This document shows positions 11,601 through 23,600 of a stretch of 64,000 nt of DNA, one piece after another (position 1 is the stretch's first letter; every line of letters begins with the position of its first letter). Under the pieces are notes generated by a model. It was given only the letters and a program-made list of their open reading frames with translations, had not been told where the DNA came from and did no database searches. Location: assembly GCF_041296265.1 (NCBI RefSeq), contig NC_091693.1, forward strand, positions 24,862,001-24,926,000, written 5' to 3'. Origin of the DNA: Equus caballus (lineage: Eukaryota > Chordata > Mammalia > Perissodactyla > Equidae). The position numbers and the translations under genes were made by a program.

Positions 11601-14600
11601 TTACTTGAGGCAGCAAAAGGGAAAATGAGGCAGAGTCGGGGCAGGGGGTGGGGGATGGACAGGGACGAGACCCCAGAGAGAAAATGGACTTGCTCAGAAT
11701 CATGTGACAAGGTTGGGACCCAGACCTGCCTCCCGCCCTGAGGGCCCTTGGTACTCACAGAGCACAGGGCTCGGGCACCTTCTGGGATGGGGTGGGGGTA
11801 ACTCTGGCCAGACGGGGCTCCCTGGCCTGTGGAGAGAGGAGAGGAGGGGAGGGGAGGCGAGTATCCTCCTCGGCTGGGCAGGGCCTACTCCCCGGCCCCT
11901 CACCCCACTCACCTGAGGGGAGGTCCCTTCCAGCCGTGAGGAAGAAGCTGAGCGCTGCAGCCCAGCCCCAGGGGCGCCCTCGGCCCCCAACCTGTCTGCG
12001 GGACCCAGGGCACTAGAGCTTCCCGTCTTCAAGAGGCCAAAGCGCCTGGAGAAGGGGACCTCTTCGGGGGGCTGAGTAAGAGAAAGGTCTCAGTTATGGA
12101 GAAAGGGTTTCCCTTCTCAGAGACTTACAGGGTTAACTGCCAGAAGGACCACAACAAACTACAATTCCCATCAGCCCCCAGGGCAGGGGCAGCCAGAAAA
12201 ACACTGTCACTTGTCCTGGAGGATTCTGGGAACTGTAGTCTTCACCCTACCTACCCTGACAAGAGGTTACAGGCATTAATGGCATCCCTCCCCCACCTTC
12301 CCAGGCCAGCATGGCCTCCAGGGCATCCATACATACGCACCATGGAGCTCTTAGGGCTGCGGGGTGGCGGGGAGGAGACTCCGTTGAGGGTTCTGGATTC
12401 TGCAGGAGGTGGCTCTATGATGTAGAAAGATGGGACAGGACACAAGAATATGCCAGCTGCCTGTGAGACCCAGCCCCTCCTCTCTCAGACCCGGGAGTCC
12501 AGGCCCCAGCCCCTCCTCCCTCAGACCCAGGAGTCCAGGCCCCCAGCCCCTCCTCCATCAGACCTGGCAGTCCAGGCCCCCAGCCCCTCCTCTCTAGATT
12601 CAGAAGCAGAGAGCCAGGGCCCTCACCTGTGGGGCCTTCTTCTCCCTCATCCTCGTCCCGGATGGGGGGCCCCCTTGCCCCCCCTGGCCGGCGCTCCTTG
12701 GACAGGTCCTGGAGGGAGATCTTCTCGCGGCTGCTCAGACGACACACGGAGCTCCTGGTGGGAAGGGAGGGCATCAGGGTCCAAGCCCTGGGGAGCCCCA
12801 ACCCCCTCTTCCCGCCTGGGCTGCCCCCTACCGTCGGTGCTTGCTGCTGGAGGGCACCTGGGGCTCCTGGCCCCTGTTCTGGGAGGCTTCCTTTTGGTTC
12901 CGCAGCTGCAAGGAGGGAAGGGGGCTGCTGGGGAGGGCAGAACACGCATGTTCCTCTGGGGTCCCACATCCCCAACATTGAGGGCTACCACGCACTGGTC
13001 ATGCCTTACGCGGGTGCTCTGACTACAGGGAGCTCAGTTCCTGGGGTGGGCATGGAGGGTTTGTGGACTCACTCGAGTTTTCCTACAGATGGCCGCACAG
13101 CGTCTGAAGGAGGAGGCGCCCTGGGTCTCCTGTGCGAGTCCCCATACGCACCTGCCACTGACCTGTTCTCACGGCCTCCTCCCTGCTTCCCCACCTCCAG
13201 TATCGTCCCCAGAGGGCTCTGTCTACCTCCCAGGGGCGACCTGCTCAAATTCTCCCTGACCACTCAGCTCACCCGGACACCAGCCCGGCGGCCCCTTCCT
13301 CCTCCCTTACCACTCGCTCTCAGGCGCCCCCGAGCCTGGTGGCACCAGGCGAGGTTTCCCAGCCCGACAGGTTTTCACACCTCCAAGCCTGTGCAGAGCG
13401 GTGCCCCAGCCAGGAATGCCGGGCCTCCCAGCCCCTCTGAGCCAACCCGGAGCACCGCAGGACTCATCTCACTCATCTCATCCGGAAAGCATTCCGGATG
13501 GCCGGGAGACACACCCACCTTACCAGCTGAGAGCTGACCCTGCCTCACCCACTAAAAATCCCCCCAGGACCCCCATCACCATCACCTCGTGCTGCTCCTC
13601 AGCCTGGCTCTCAAGGCCCTTCAGGGTCTGCCCTCTCCCAGGCCCTGCCTCACGCTCCCCTCCAGGTACCACACATGTTCCTACCCCCCAGCCTGTGCCA
13701 TTTCCTCAACCCCATGTGCCCGCCCTGGGTCTGGGAAGCTGTCCTGAGTCCACCAAGCTGGAAGCAGGCCCTTCTTCTCCCGAGTCCACCACCCTTGACA
13801 TCGCCACAGCCAAATTTACCAGAGGGACCTGTCTCTGCCCACCAGCCACTCAGCAGAAGCTCCTGGCAGAAGGCCTGGCCCCTAAGAGGCCTCGGGAGAT
13901 GTTTCTTGCTACCCAATAGTGCTTACTGTATGCCAGGCAGGGTTCTAAATGGCTTTGTTCGGTAACTCATATACGCCTCATAACATAATACATACTCTGC
14001 GTAACAGCATACGTAACTCCTCATAAAGTGCACACACTATTATCCCCCTTGTACAGATAAGGAAATTGAGGCCCAGAGAGGTTAAGTGCACAGCTCAACC
14101 TCACACAGCAAATCCACGGCAGAGCCAGAATTCAAAGCCTGAGTCCACACTGTTCACCCCTTCACTCCACATTTTTCCAGCAACCAAGCCTGACCCGGTG
14201 CTGGTCAGGGGCATCCCAGGGGTGACAAGGCTTACCCCAGCCAACAGACTACCCTCGTCTGCATCCCAAGGTCCACCTGGGCCCCAGACCCTACCTGCTC
14301 TGACTGCCCGGATGTGCCCCTCCTCATGGCCCTCCACGGGGTCTCAGTCACTGGTTGGGGAGGACAGGTCCCCAGGGCGGTAGGCACCAGGGGCTTGGAG
14401 GACGAGGAGGAGGCCCTCCCTCCCTAGCCTCTGAGGTGCTGACAGGAGGGGAGGGGGCCCCTGAGACTCACGTCCTCCTGTTTCTGGGCCAGCTCCTCCA
14501 ACAGGCTCAGCACCTCCTCATCAGCCAGGTCACAGGGACGCTGCCCCTGGGTGGGGGAGGGGGAGAAGGGACAGATGATGGAGGAGGCACGGGGCCCTCC

Positions 14601-17600
14601 CCACCCCACCGCCCCAGCCCCCTGGCGTCCCGGCCCTCACCGCATGGGTCAGCGAGTCCATGCCCCCACCGTGCTCGGCCAGCAAGCGACAGGCATCCTC
14701 CACGCCCCAGTGGGCTGCTGCGTGCAGGGGGGTCCAGCCGTCCCCATCCCGGAGCTCCGGGTCATAGCCAGCCTGAAGGAGCAGCCTGAGGGCCAAAGAA
14801 GCTCAAGGTCAGGGACCAAGACAGGGCTTCTGAGTCAAGGGATGATGTCGGCCGGCCGTGCTGTGGCAGTGGTACCAGCTGTGACAGTGCCAGAACGATC
14901 CTGGGCAGGGAGGTAAAGAGCCAATGCCCCGAGACCCTCCCCACAAGTGACCCCCTCTGCCACCAGCTTTGATCCCTCCCCTGGCCGAGCAGGCGGCCTC
15001 CGGAATTGTGCTCCTTGTATCTGCAGGGCTCAGATCTTTTGATTATGAGCCCTAGAGAAGGTGGGGTGGGGGCTCCTCCAGCCCAGAGGCCTAGGAAAAG
15101 GATGAGACCCCAGACGGGGCGGCCTCAGGGCAGCAGTGTTCCAGGATGCCGGCTGGCCTAGAGCAGTGGTTCTCAGTCACGGTGGGGCTGCCCGCCAGGG
15201 GACAGCTGGCAGTGTCTGGGCATGTTTCTGGTTGTCACAGCTTAGAGGTAGGTGCTAGCAGCACCTAGTGGGATGCTGCCACACATCCTACAGAGCAGAG
15301 GACGGCCCCACAGCAAAGAATGGTCCGCTCCAAACCGCGCGAGTGCCAAGGTTGAGAAACACAAGCTTAATGATTCCTTTCCAGGAGATAATGGCCACCT
15401 GAGACGGCGGGACTTGGGGGGAAAAAGCAGGGTGAAAAGTCCACGCAACTCTGCAAACTCAGCTCAGGGCAGACATGCCTGCTTTTGGAGCTGGCTTAGG
15501 TTCCTTGTCAGTGAGAGAGAGCAAAGCGAGCTGGGAAAAGATGGAGATGAGAGATTTTAGAAGGATTCTTTCTTTTTTTTTTTTTTTTGGTGAGGAAGAT
15601 TCACTCTGAGCTAACATCCACTGCCAATCTTCCTTTTTTTTTTGGCTTGAGGAAGATTAGCCCTGAGCTAACATCTGTGCCAATCTTCCTCTACTCTGTA
15701 TGTGGGATGCCACCACAGCCTGGCTGACAAGTGGAATAGGTCCGCACTTGGGATCCAAACCTGTGAACCTGGGCCACCAAAGCGGGGCACGCAAACTTAA
15801 CCACTTGGCCACAGGACTGGACCCTAGAAAGACCCTTTTAAACAAAAGGTCCTGTGTGGCCCTGCTGACCTCGTTACACCTCCCCCCGCCCTCACTCTGC
15901 TCCGGCCATGCTGGGTGTCCCACCTTGCAACCTGTGCCTGCTGCTCTGTCCCCCTGGCGGGTGCGTGTTCTTGGGGTGTCATAGCGTTTCAGCTGGCCGC
16001 CCCTTCTCAGCACAGCCACCACCTCCTCGTCGGCTCCCTGACCCCCAAATCTCACAGAGGCCCCTCCCCGCCACACTCGCCTTCTCCCATCACCCTGTTT
16101 ACATCCTTCCAGGACAGGGGTTCTCAAGTGGGGACGACGCTGACCCCACAGGACACTGGGCAATGTCCAGAGGCTCGTTCGGTTGTCATGACCGGCATCC
16201 AGTGGGTAGAGGTCCGGGATGCTGCTCAACATCCTGCGAGGAACAGGATGGTCCCCAGAGTTACTCTGCCCCACGTCGCCACTGCGGAGGCTGGGAGCCC
16301 CTCTCTCAGCACTCAGGGCCACCTGACATGACCTGCTTCCTTGGTCCCTTGTCTGTCTGTCTCCCCGACGAGGCTGTGAGCTGCACATGGGCCAGATCAG
16401 TCTCATTTGCCACTGTATCCCCAGCACCTAAGGGAGTACCTGGCATACAGCAGGTGCTCAGTAAGTGTTGAGTGAATGGCATCAAATAAATGTATACCTC
16501 TACTCAGCCACTCCTCTTCAATGAGGAGAACATTGGTTATGTTCTTTTAAAAATGCAGTCAAATAGATCCGGCTGTAAACACAAACCCACATTAAGGGGC
16601 GGTAAGGAAGTGACACCCAGTGAGTATTTCAAAGCCCACAGCATTCCAGTTCTGCAGCAGAGAATGAGGCTGCCCACCAGCATCAGCTCTCCTTGTTGCT
16701 TTAATAATAGCACCCGACTTTTGCTGGACACACTGCCACCTGGCTGAAGAGGAATCTCTCAGTCTCCCTCGCAGCTAGGAATGGCCGGGTGAGCAGGGTC
16801 TGGCAAATGGGATGTCAGCCTTACGTGTGCGTGCCACTTCTGGATTATTCTTTTAAAAGGAACGAAATTTGCTCCCTTTGCCCTCTCCTCCTTCCTGCTG
16901 GATGGGATTCAGATGCAATGGCAGGAGAAAAAGCAGCTGCCTGAGACTCAGGGGTGGAAGCCACGGGCAAAAGAGGGCACAGCTGGGGCTGGCCCCACGG
17001 CCGAGTGGTTAAGTTCATGCACTCCGCTTCAGAGGCCCAGGGTTTCGCCGGTTTGGATCCTGGGTCCAGACTGGCACTACCCATCAAGCCATGCTGAGGC
17101 AGCATCCCACATAGCAGAACCAGAAGGACCTACAACTATAATATACAACTATGTACTGGGAGGATTTGGGGAGAAGAAAGGGGGAAAAAAAAAAAGAAGA
17201 TTGGCAACAGATGTTAGCTCAGGTGCCAATCTTTAAAAAAAAAAAAAGAGGGCACAGCCTCCAGGGCTGGGCACATCACCAGGCCTGACCATTTACGGTC
17301 TCCCAGCCCCTCTGCCACAGGAACCAGCTCTGGGACGGGCCCCGCAAGCGTCAGACCAGGACTTTGGCTGGAACTATGGAGGACGAGGCGCTCTACCTCC
17401 ACAGCAGGGGAAGCAGCCGGGACGTGAGCCTGGAGCTGTCAGGGGGCATCTTAAGTACCTCACTGAAAACCTGCCTCGAAATTCAACGCAGAGGGGAGCC
17501 GAGATGGAGGGATTCATCTTAACTCCATTTTCACACTAAAAATGAAGCATAACATCACGAGAGAGAGAGAGGAATCAAAGAGAGCCAGCAGCCTGAGGAC

Positions 17601-20600
17601 GAGGATGGAACCAGCTACCCCAACGGAAAGGGGTGAGGCAGCCAAATTCAGAGAAGGCGGGGGAAGGGTGACAGAAAGGGACTATGTACTCTAACGACTT
17701 AAAATATCTACGCGCCAAATAGACTGGCCCTGAAATAGAGCACAGAAAAATCGATCAAACCACAAGGAGAAACAGGAAAAATCCACAATCATAGCAGGAA
17801 ATTTTACCACATTTCTCACAGTAAGTGACAGAATAAGCAGATGGAAAAAAATCACTATAGATACAGAAGATTTAAATAGCAGGACTAGAGAGCTGACCTC
17901 ATAACCTACATAGAACACGATACTCGACAACACAATTCTTTTCCAGCTTACATGGACCGGGGTGTGAAGCAAACCTCAGCAAATTTCAGAAATCTGGAAT
18001 CATACAGAACCCAGTCTCTGACCACAGTGCAGTTAAGTCAGGAAATGAGTATAATGAAATGATGACTGCAAAATCCCATGTACTTGGAAATTAAAGAGAT
18101 ACTTCTAAATAATCCGTGGGTCAAAGAAAGAAGATTACAAGTTGGAAAATGTTTTAAACTGAATGACAATGAAAAGCCTACACACCAAGACTTGTGGATG
18201 CAGCTAAGGCTATATTTAGAGGGAAATATATAGCCTTAGGTACGTAAATGAGAAAAGGATGGGAACGGACAAAATCCACAGGAAGGTGTAAGAGCACAAA
18301 GGAACACACTGGCCCAGCGCAATGAGCAAGGGAAAAGAGAGGGTCTATGCTGGCCCAGCTCACCTCATCACTTCGATGTAGCCCTTAGCAGCAGCCACGT
18401 GCAGGGCAGAGGCCCCCGTGCGGGGGTGCCGGGCCTCCGGCATGGCGCCCCCATTCAGCCAGCACCTTGTGTCGTGAAGCAGCAATTCCTCCTCGGCCCG
18501 TTTGGCTGCCTCCACATCCACACCTGGGAGGACGAGAAGGGGTAACAGGTGGGCTTACACCCAAGGTCCAGGAAGCACAGGGCTGCACCTGGCCCGGCTG
18601 CAGCTTGGCCCTGTGCCTCGACCGGTCGCTCTCTGTCTGTGAGCTCCTCTGGGACTCAGAGGCCTGGACTAGCTCAGTGACTTCCCGACCGTGCTCTGTG
18701 CAGTCCGGGTTCCACTAAGGGTTTCGGAGTCACGGCTGGGGGCTGGGAGAACGGAGCTCGCAGGCCTTTCCCACTTCAGCCAGAGCATCACCTTTCTCAT
18801 TATTTTTCAGTATAAAATCTGAAGTTAATTAGCAAATCCAGCAGCTGATTACACCTAACTCTTCCTATAACTATAGATACAATTTTAGCCCAGCATCTGC
18901 ATGTATTTTGTCACCGCTGTTACTTCCATTACCTGAGTAGGATAAACCAAGCAAAAAGCCACTAAACAAAGTGTCCGTGTCAGGGGGCAACAGCTTCTTT
19001 CCTACCCAGGTGCCGAGTCCTGTTCAAGGCTGTGCTGTCACCCAGAACATCTGGTAAGACACGGGCAGGCTTCCTCATCAATTTCACTGTATCCCACTGG
19101 TTGCGTGGAAGGTTGTACTGCATTTACAGATGCAAAAGGCAAGTTATGACTTTAAATGTAAGCTGACTTTGGGTCAAAAAAGGCAGCTCTGTTGAGGCTG
19201 GAATATTATCTGTTGACTGCCACTGAGAATCTGTATTTTGCATGCTATAAACTATTGAGATGGGAGTCAGAAATGGTCTTTTCCAGAGAATATTTGATCC
19301 TTCTCCTGGGAAGCTTATTACTGTCAACTGTTTCTTCAACTGTGATATTTCTCACTTACCAAAGTGCTGTGTGGTGCCGAGCTGTCCTGCTCGACAGCAC
19401 TCAGCCACATGCAGCTACTGAGCACCTGACATGGAGCCAGTCCAAACTGAGATGGGTCGCAAAGGTAAAGTACATGCTGGATTTCAAAGTGTGACAAAAA
19501 ACGTGCAGCTGCTCACGAATGGTTTTCTTAATACTGTTTACATGTTGAAATGATAATGTCTTGGATATACTGTGTTAAATAGAATATATTACTAGAGTTA
19601 ATTTCACCTGCTTTTTACTTTTTTAAATGCACCCACTTGAAAACTTTCAAATACACTTGTGGTTCACACTGGCTTTCCATGGGACGCACTGGCAAAGAAC
19701 CCCATGTACCACGAGTGGGCCTAAAAAACTACAATAGGACAGAGACAACAGAAGCCATCACCCCCTTCCCCTCCGTGTGCCCCTCATCGATCTCATCCAG
19801 CTCCCCACGGCCAAGGTAACCACCATCACGAGTTTGCTTTCACGAACATATATTTTGTCAGATTCTTACTATATATAGTAACTTCTGCCCTAAAGCTTTT
19901 GGTGGGATGCCCTCAGACCAGAGCTGGCCTCTGTGCCTGCTCAAATCGGTCCAGGTCACGGCTGCGCGCTGGCGCCACCTGGTGGCACCTAAGCACCCGG
20001 GGCCTACACGCCAGTGGGGTCACCTTTGGGTGTCCTGGCTCAGGGCCTGGACAGTGGCAGCTCTTCCAGGGATGTCTGGTTGGTTAGGGCCCATCCTGCC
20101 CGCCCAGGCTGGGGTGGAGAGGCCTGGGGAGTGCTGGAGACTCAGGGACGGGCTCTCCCCTCCCCCTCCCCCATAGCCTTAAAGGGAACCACCTACATTC
20201 AATTCTATTCTAGCCGAAGGTGGCTTATTCCTCCAAAGAGAGGAGGGGCAAAGTTTACTGACTTTTTACTCAGTAACCACAGTTAGTATTCTTTTGTTTG
20301 TTCACCGCATCCTTCTGCAATTTGCTTTCTGTTGAGATCTGCCTGTGTTTATTGACAGCTCTTGATCGGGAATTGACAAACTACAGCCTGTGGGTGCAGG
20401 CCACCTCTTGGGTTTTGCACTTTTTTTGTTGTGGTGGTGGAAAGACAAACATAGCATAAAATTTACCAATTCCGCTATTTTAAAGTGTACAATTCAGTGG
20501 CACCTAGGACATTCACAATGTTGTGCAACCATCTAGCCTATCAATAGTTCCTGAGCTTTTTCATCTCCCCAAACAGAAACCAATGCCCATTAAGCAGTGA

Positions 20601-23600
20601 CCCCCGTGCGTCCCTCCCCCAGGCCATGGCAACCACCAATCTCCTTCTGTCGCTATGGATTTGCCTATCCTGGAAGGGCACCTGTGTTTGTAAACAAAGT
20701 TTAATTGGAACACAGCCACGCCCACTCACTTATGTACCATCCCTGGCTGTGCTCCCAACTGTGCAGGGGAGGGTGGTGGCAACACGACGGTATGTCCCTC
20801 AAAGCCTGAAATAGTTACTGTCTAGCCCTTTGCAGAAAAAGGCTGCCGACCCCTGCTTACATCACGCGTCTATAGATTACTGATTTGTCTGTTCTCCCTC
20901 TGGTGTAGGCCCTGACCTCTTGGGACCACAAACAACACCGTGAAGCTTCTCGTCCACGGGTGAGAGGAGAACAGCTCGGACGTCGGGAACGCAGATCTTC
21001 AGCTCTAATCCATGATGTCCAACTGCTTCCCAAAGTGGCTGTAATCACCAACCTTCCCCCCAGCCAGACACAAGAGTGCCGTGGCTCTAGCCCCACCAGC
21101 ACCAAACCGTCCAGTCAGTGCTGCCTGTCCTGGAGAGGAAGTGCCCCACGGCCATCTGTCTCGGACGTTGGGGTTCCAAGTGGGATTGCTTCAAGTGTTT
21201 CAGAAACACTCCAAGTTTCTTTCCTGTCCAGTTCCATGTCCCCACGGGTCCGACCACGGCCCTTCTGAGCAAAGTGGCCAGAGGGTCCTGTCCGCACAGG
21301 ACACAGTGTTTGGATTGTGTCCCTGAGGGCTGCCTCTGTGGCCTGGGCTGTGGGAACAGCATCTGTAGCAAAGCTGTTGCTTGGACTTGCCGGTATCCAC
21401 TCTCTGTCCTTTGCAACATCTTCATTTTCCTCGGCCCTGCCTTCACCCCACGTGGCTCTGATGTGACTGAGCTCAGAGCCTGTTTCCAGGGGTGGCCACA
21501 TCACCGGCCTGACCATGCCCCTTGCCACAGTGATTGGCTCAGGGGCTGGCTTGTGACGAAAGTGGCCCACAGAGCGTCACACAGAGGCTGGTGGCTGGGA
21601 CTACTGAGGAAGTCCAGTTCTAGCTCAGCTGAGATATCAGCCTGTGCTGCTTGGAGCCACGCTAAGTGCTTCATTGAGAGGATCTGCCTAAGAATGGAGC
21701 CGCACGGTGACGGAGAGATGACTTTGACTTTGTGCCCCTGGACCAAACTTTGCCTGAAGTCCATATAACTCTTAGACTTCAGTCACATAAGCCCATAAAT
21801 TGATTTTCTTTTTTATAAACTGTGGTAAAATACACATATAAGTTAGCATCTTAACCATTTTTAAGTGCACGGTTCAACAGTGTCAAGTACATTCACACTG
21901 TCGTGCAACCTCCATCATCATCCATCTCCAGAACCCTCTTCATCTTGTAAAAATGAAACTCTGTACCCATTAAATAACAACGCCTCCTCCTCCCCTCCCC
22001 CAGCCCCTGGTGACCACTATTCCACTTTCTGTCTCTATGAATTTGACTGTTTTAGTCAAATTCCTCATATAAGCAGAAGTAGACTCATACAGCATTTGCA
22101 TTTTTTTGTGCCTGACTTATTTCCCTGAGCATAGTGTCCTCCAGGTTCATCCACGTTGTGGCGTGTGTCAGAAGTTCCTTCCTTTTTAAGGCTGAATGAT
22201 ACTCCCTCGTACGCACATACACACACTGGCCATTCTCCCATCGATGGACACTTAGGCTGCTTCCACCTTCTTGCTACTGTGAACAATGCTGCTATGAACA
22301 CGGGGCATAAATCGCCTGTGGCCTGAGCCAGGCTGCAGTGGGTCTCGGGCACCTGCAAAGAGTTGTGCCTAATTCAGCACCTGAGTCAAGAGGACCAGAG
22401 GCCATCCAGCCAGACGAGAGCTGTGCTCTGGGTAACAGGCTGAGCGGATCAGATCCTCTCAGTGAACAGCAGACCCGGAGAGGGGCACAGCGCATGAGGC
22501 GGCGCAGGGAAGGGGCCCCTATATTCAAGAAACAGGGGCCGAGCTTGCAGCAGCGTCCACACTGCTGACCACGCCTTCCTTCCCGGAGCCTCCAGCCTCT
22601 GGCCACCTCCATCGCTGGCACTGTCTTCTCTGACGGCCCTGCTGGGGGCGGCTGCCAGGGTTACACTGCAGCCGGCCCCATCTGGCTGCCCAGCATGCCT
22701 GGGGGTTCTCCGTCCTCTCGACGTGTCCCTCAGTGCCCTCCTCACAGCTGATGCAGCCTGCAACCCAGGTTCTGCCGACCACACTCTGCCGGCGCGTCCA
22801 TGTGAAGGCGAGTGTCATGGAGACATGTCGGCAGAGGCCCCGGGATTCCAGAGGCAGCGGCTGCAGCAGTGTCTCACCCCCAGGAGTGCAGCCGAGGATC
22901 TTTCCAGTGGTACCAATGGCCTCTGTGCCTGGCTGGCCCCACAGGGCAATATCCCCCAACCTTCTCCTCGCCCCACAGAAGGGGAACATGCGCCCCTTTG
23001 AGAAGCTGAGGTGAGCTATGGGCAATTCCTGCAGAAAAACACAGAATGTCTGAGAGCTCACGGAGCCCCTAGTGGCCATTCTTGTGTCCCCAGGGGCCGG
23101 GGACTCCAGGTGGAGACCCACAGAAGCAGCTTCCAAGCATTGCCCTGCAGACTACTTTTTTCTCTCCTCAAAGCCCCAGCGCACAGTTGTACATCCTAGT
23201 TGTAGATCATTCTAGTTCCCCTCTGTGGGATGCCGCCACAGCATGGCTTGATGAGGGGTAGGTAGGTCTGTGCCTGGGATCCGAACCCGCAAACCACAGG
23301 CCACCAAAGAGGAGCATGCAAACTTAACCACTACGCCACCGAGCCGGCCCCCAGACTGCTTCTTAAGTACAAAGCAGAGCCACCTGGCCGACACCCCTGA
23401 AACCAGTTCAAGGTTAACATCACCAGTCACAGGGCAGACAGACAGCTGTCTCCCAGAGCGACACCCTGAGAAGTTCCTGCTAAAAATGCAGAACTGAATC
23501 TCCTCGTGAAAAACCAGCCAGGTCCAAGCTGGGGGCTGCTCTGTGTAAAACGAGGAAGGGTGAGGCAGCGAGGCTGTTCGGACAGAGGGAGCCTCAGGCG

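Noticed and set aside
12629-13537. 302-codon + frame across PPP1R12C exons 12627-12905
   Set aside because: It is antisense to two phased coding exons and rich in P, S and R without a domain.
15657-16427. 256-codon frame on the minus strand
   Set aside because: It spans an ERE SINE and a MER20 copy, so it has no single origin as a gene.
16984-17060. tRNA-like box A/B sequence in the ERE heads
   Set aside because: These are SINE heads derived from a tRNA, not tRNA genes; the cloverleaf is not kept.
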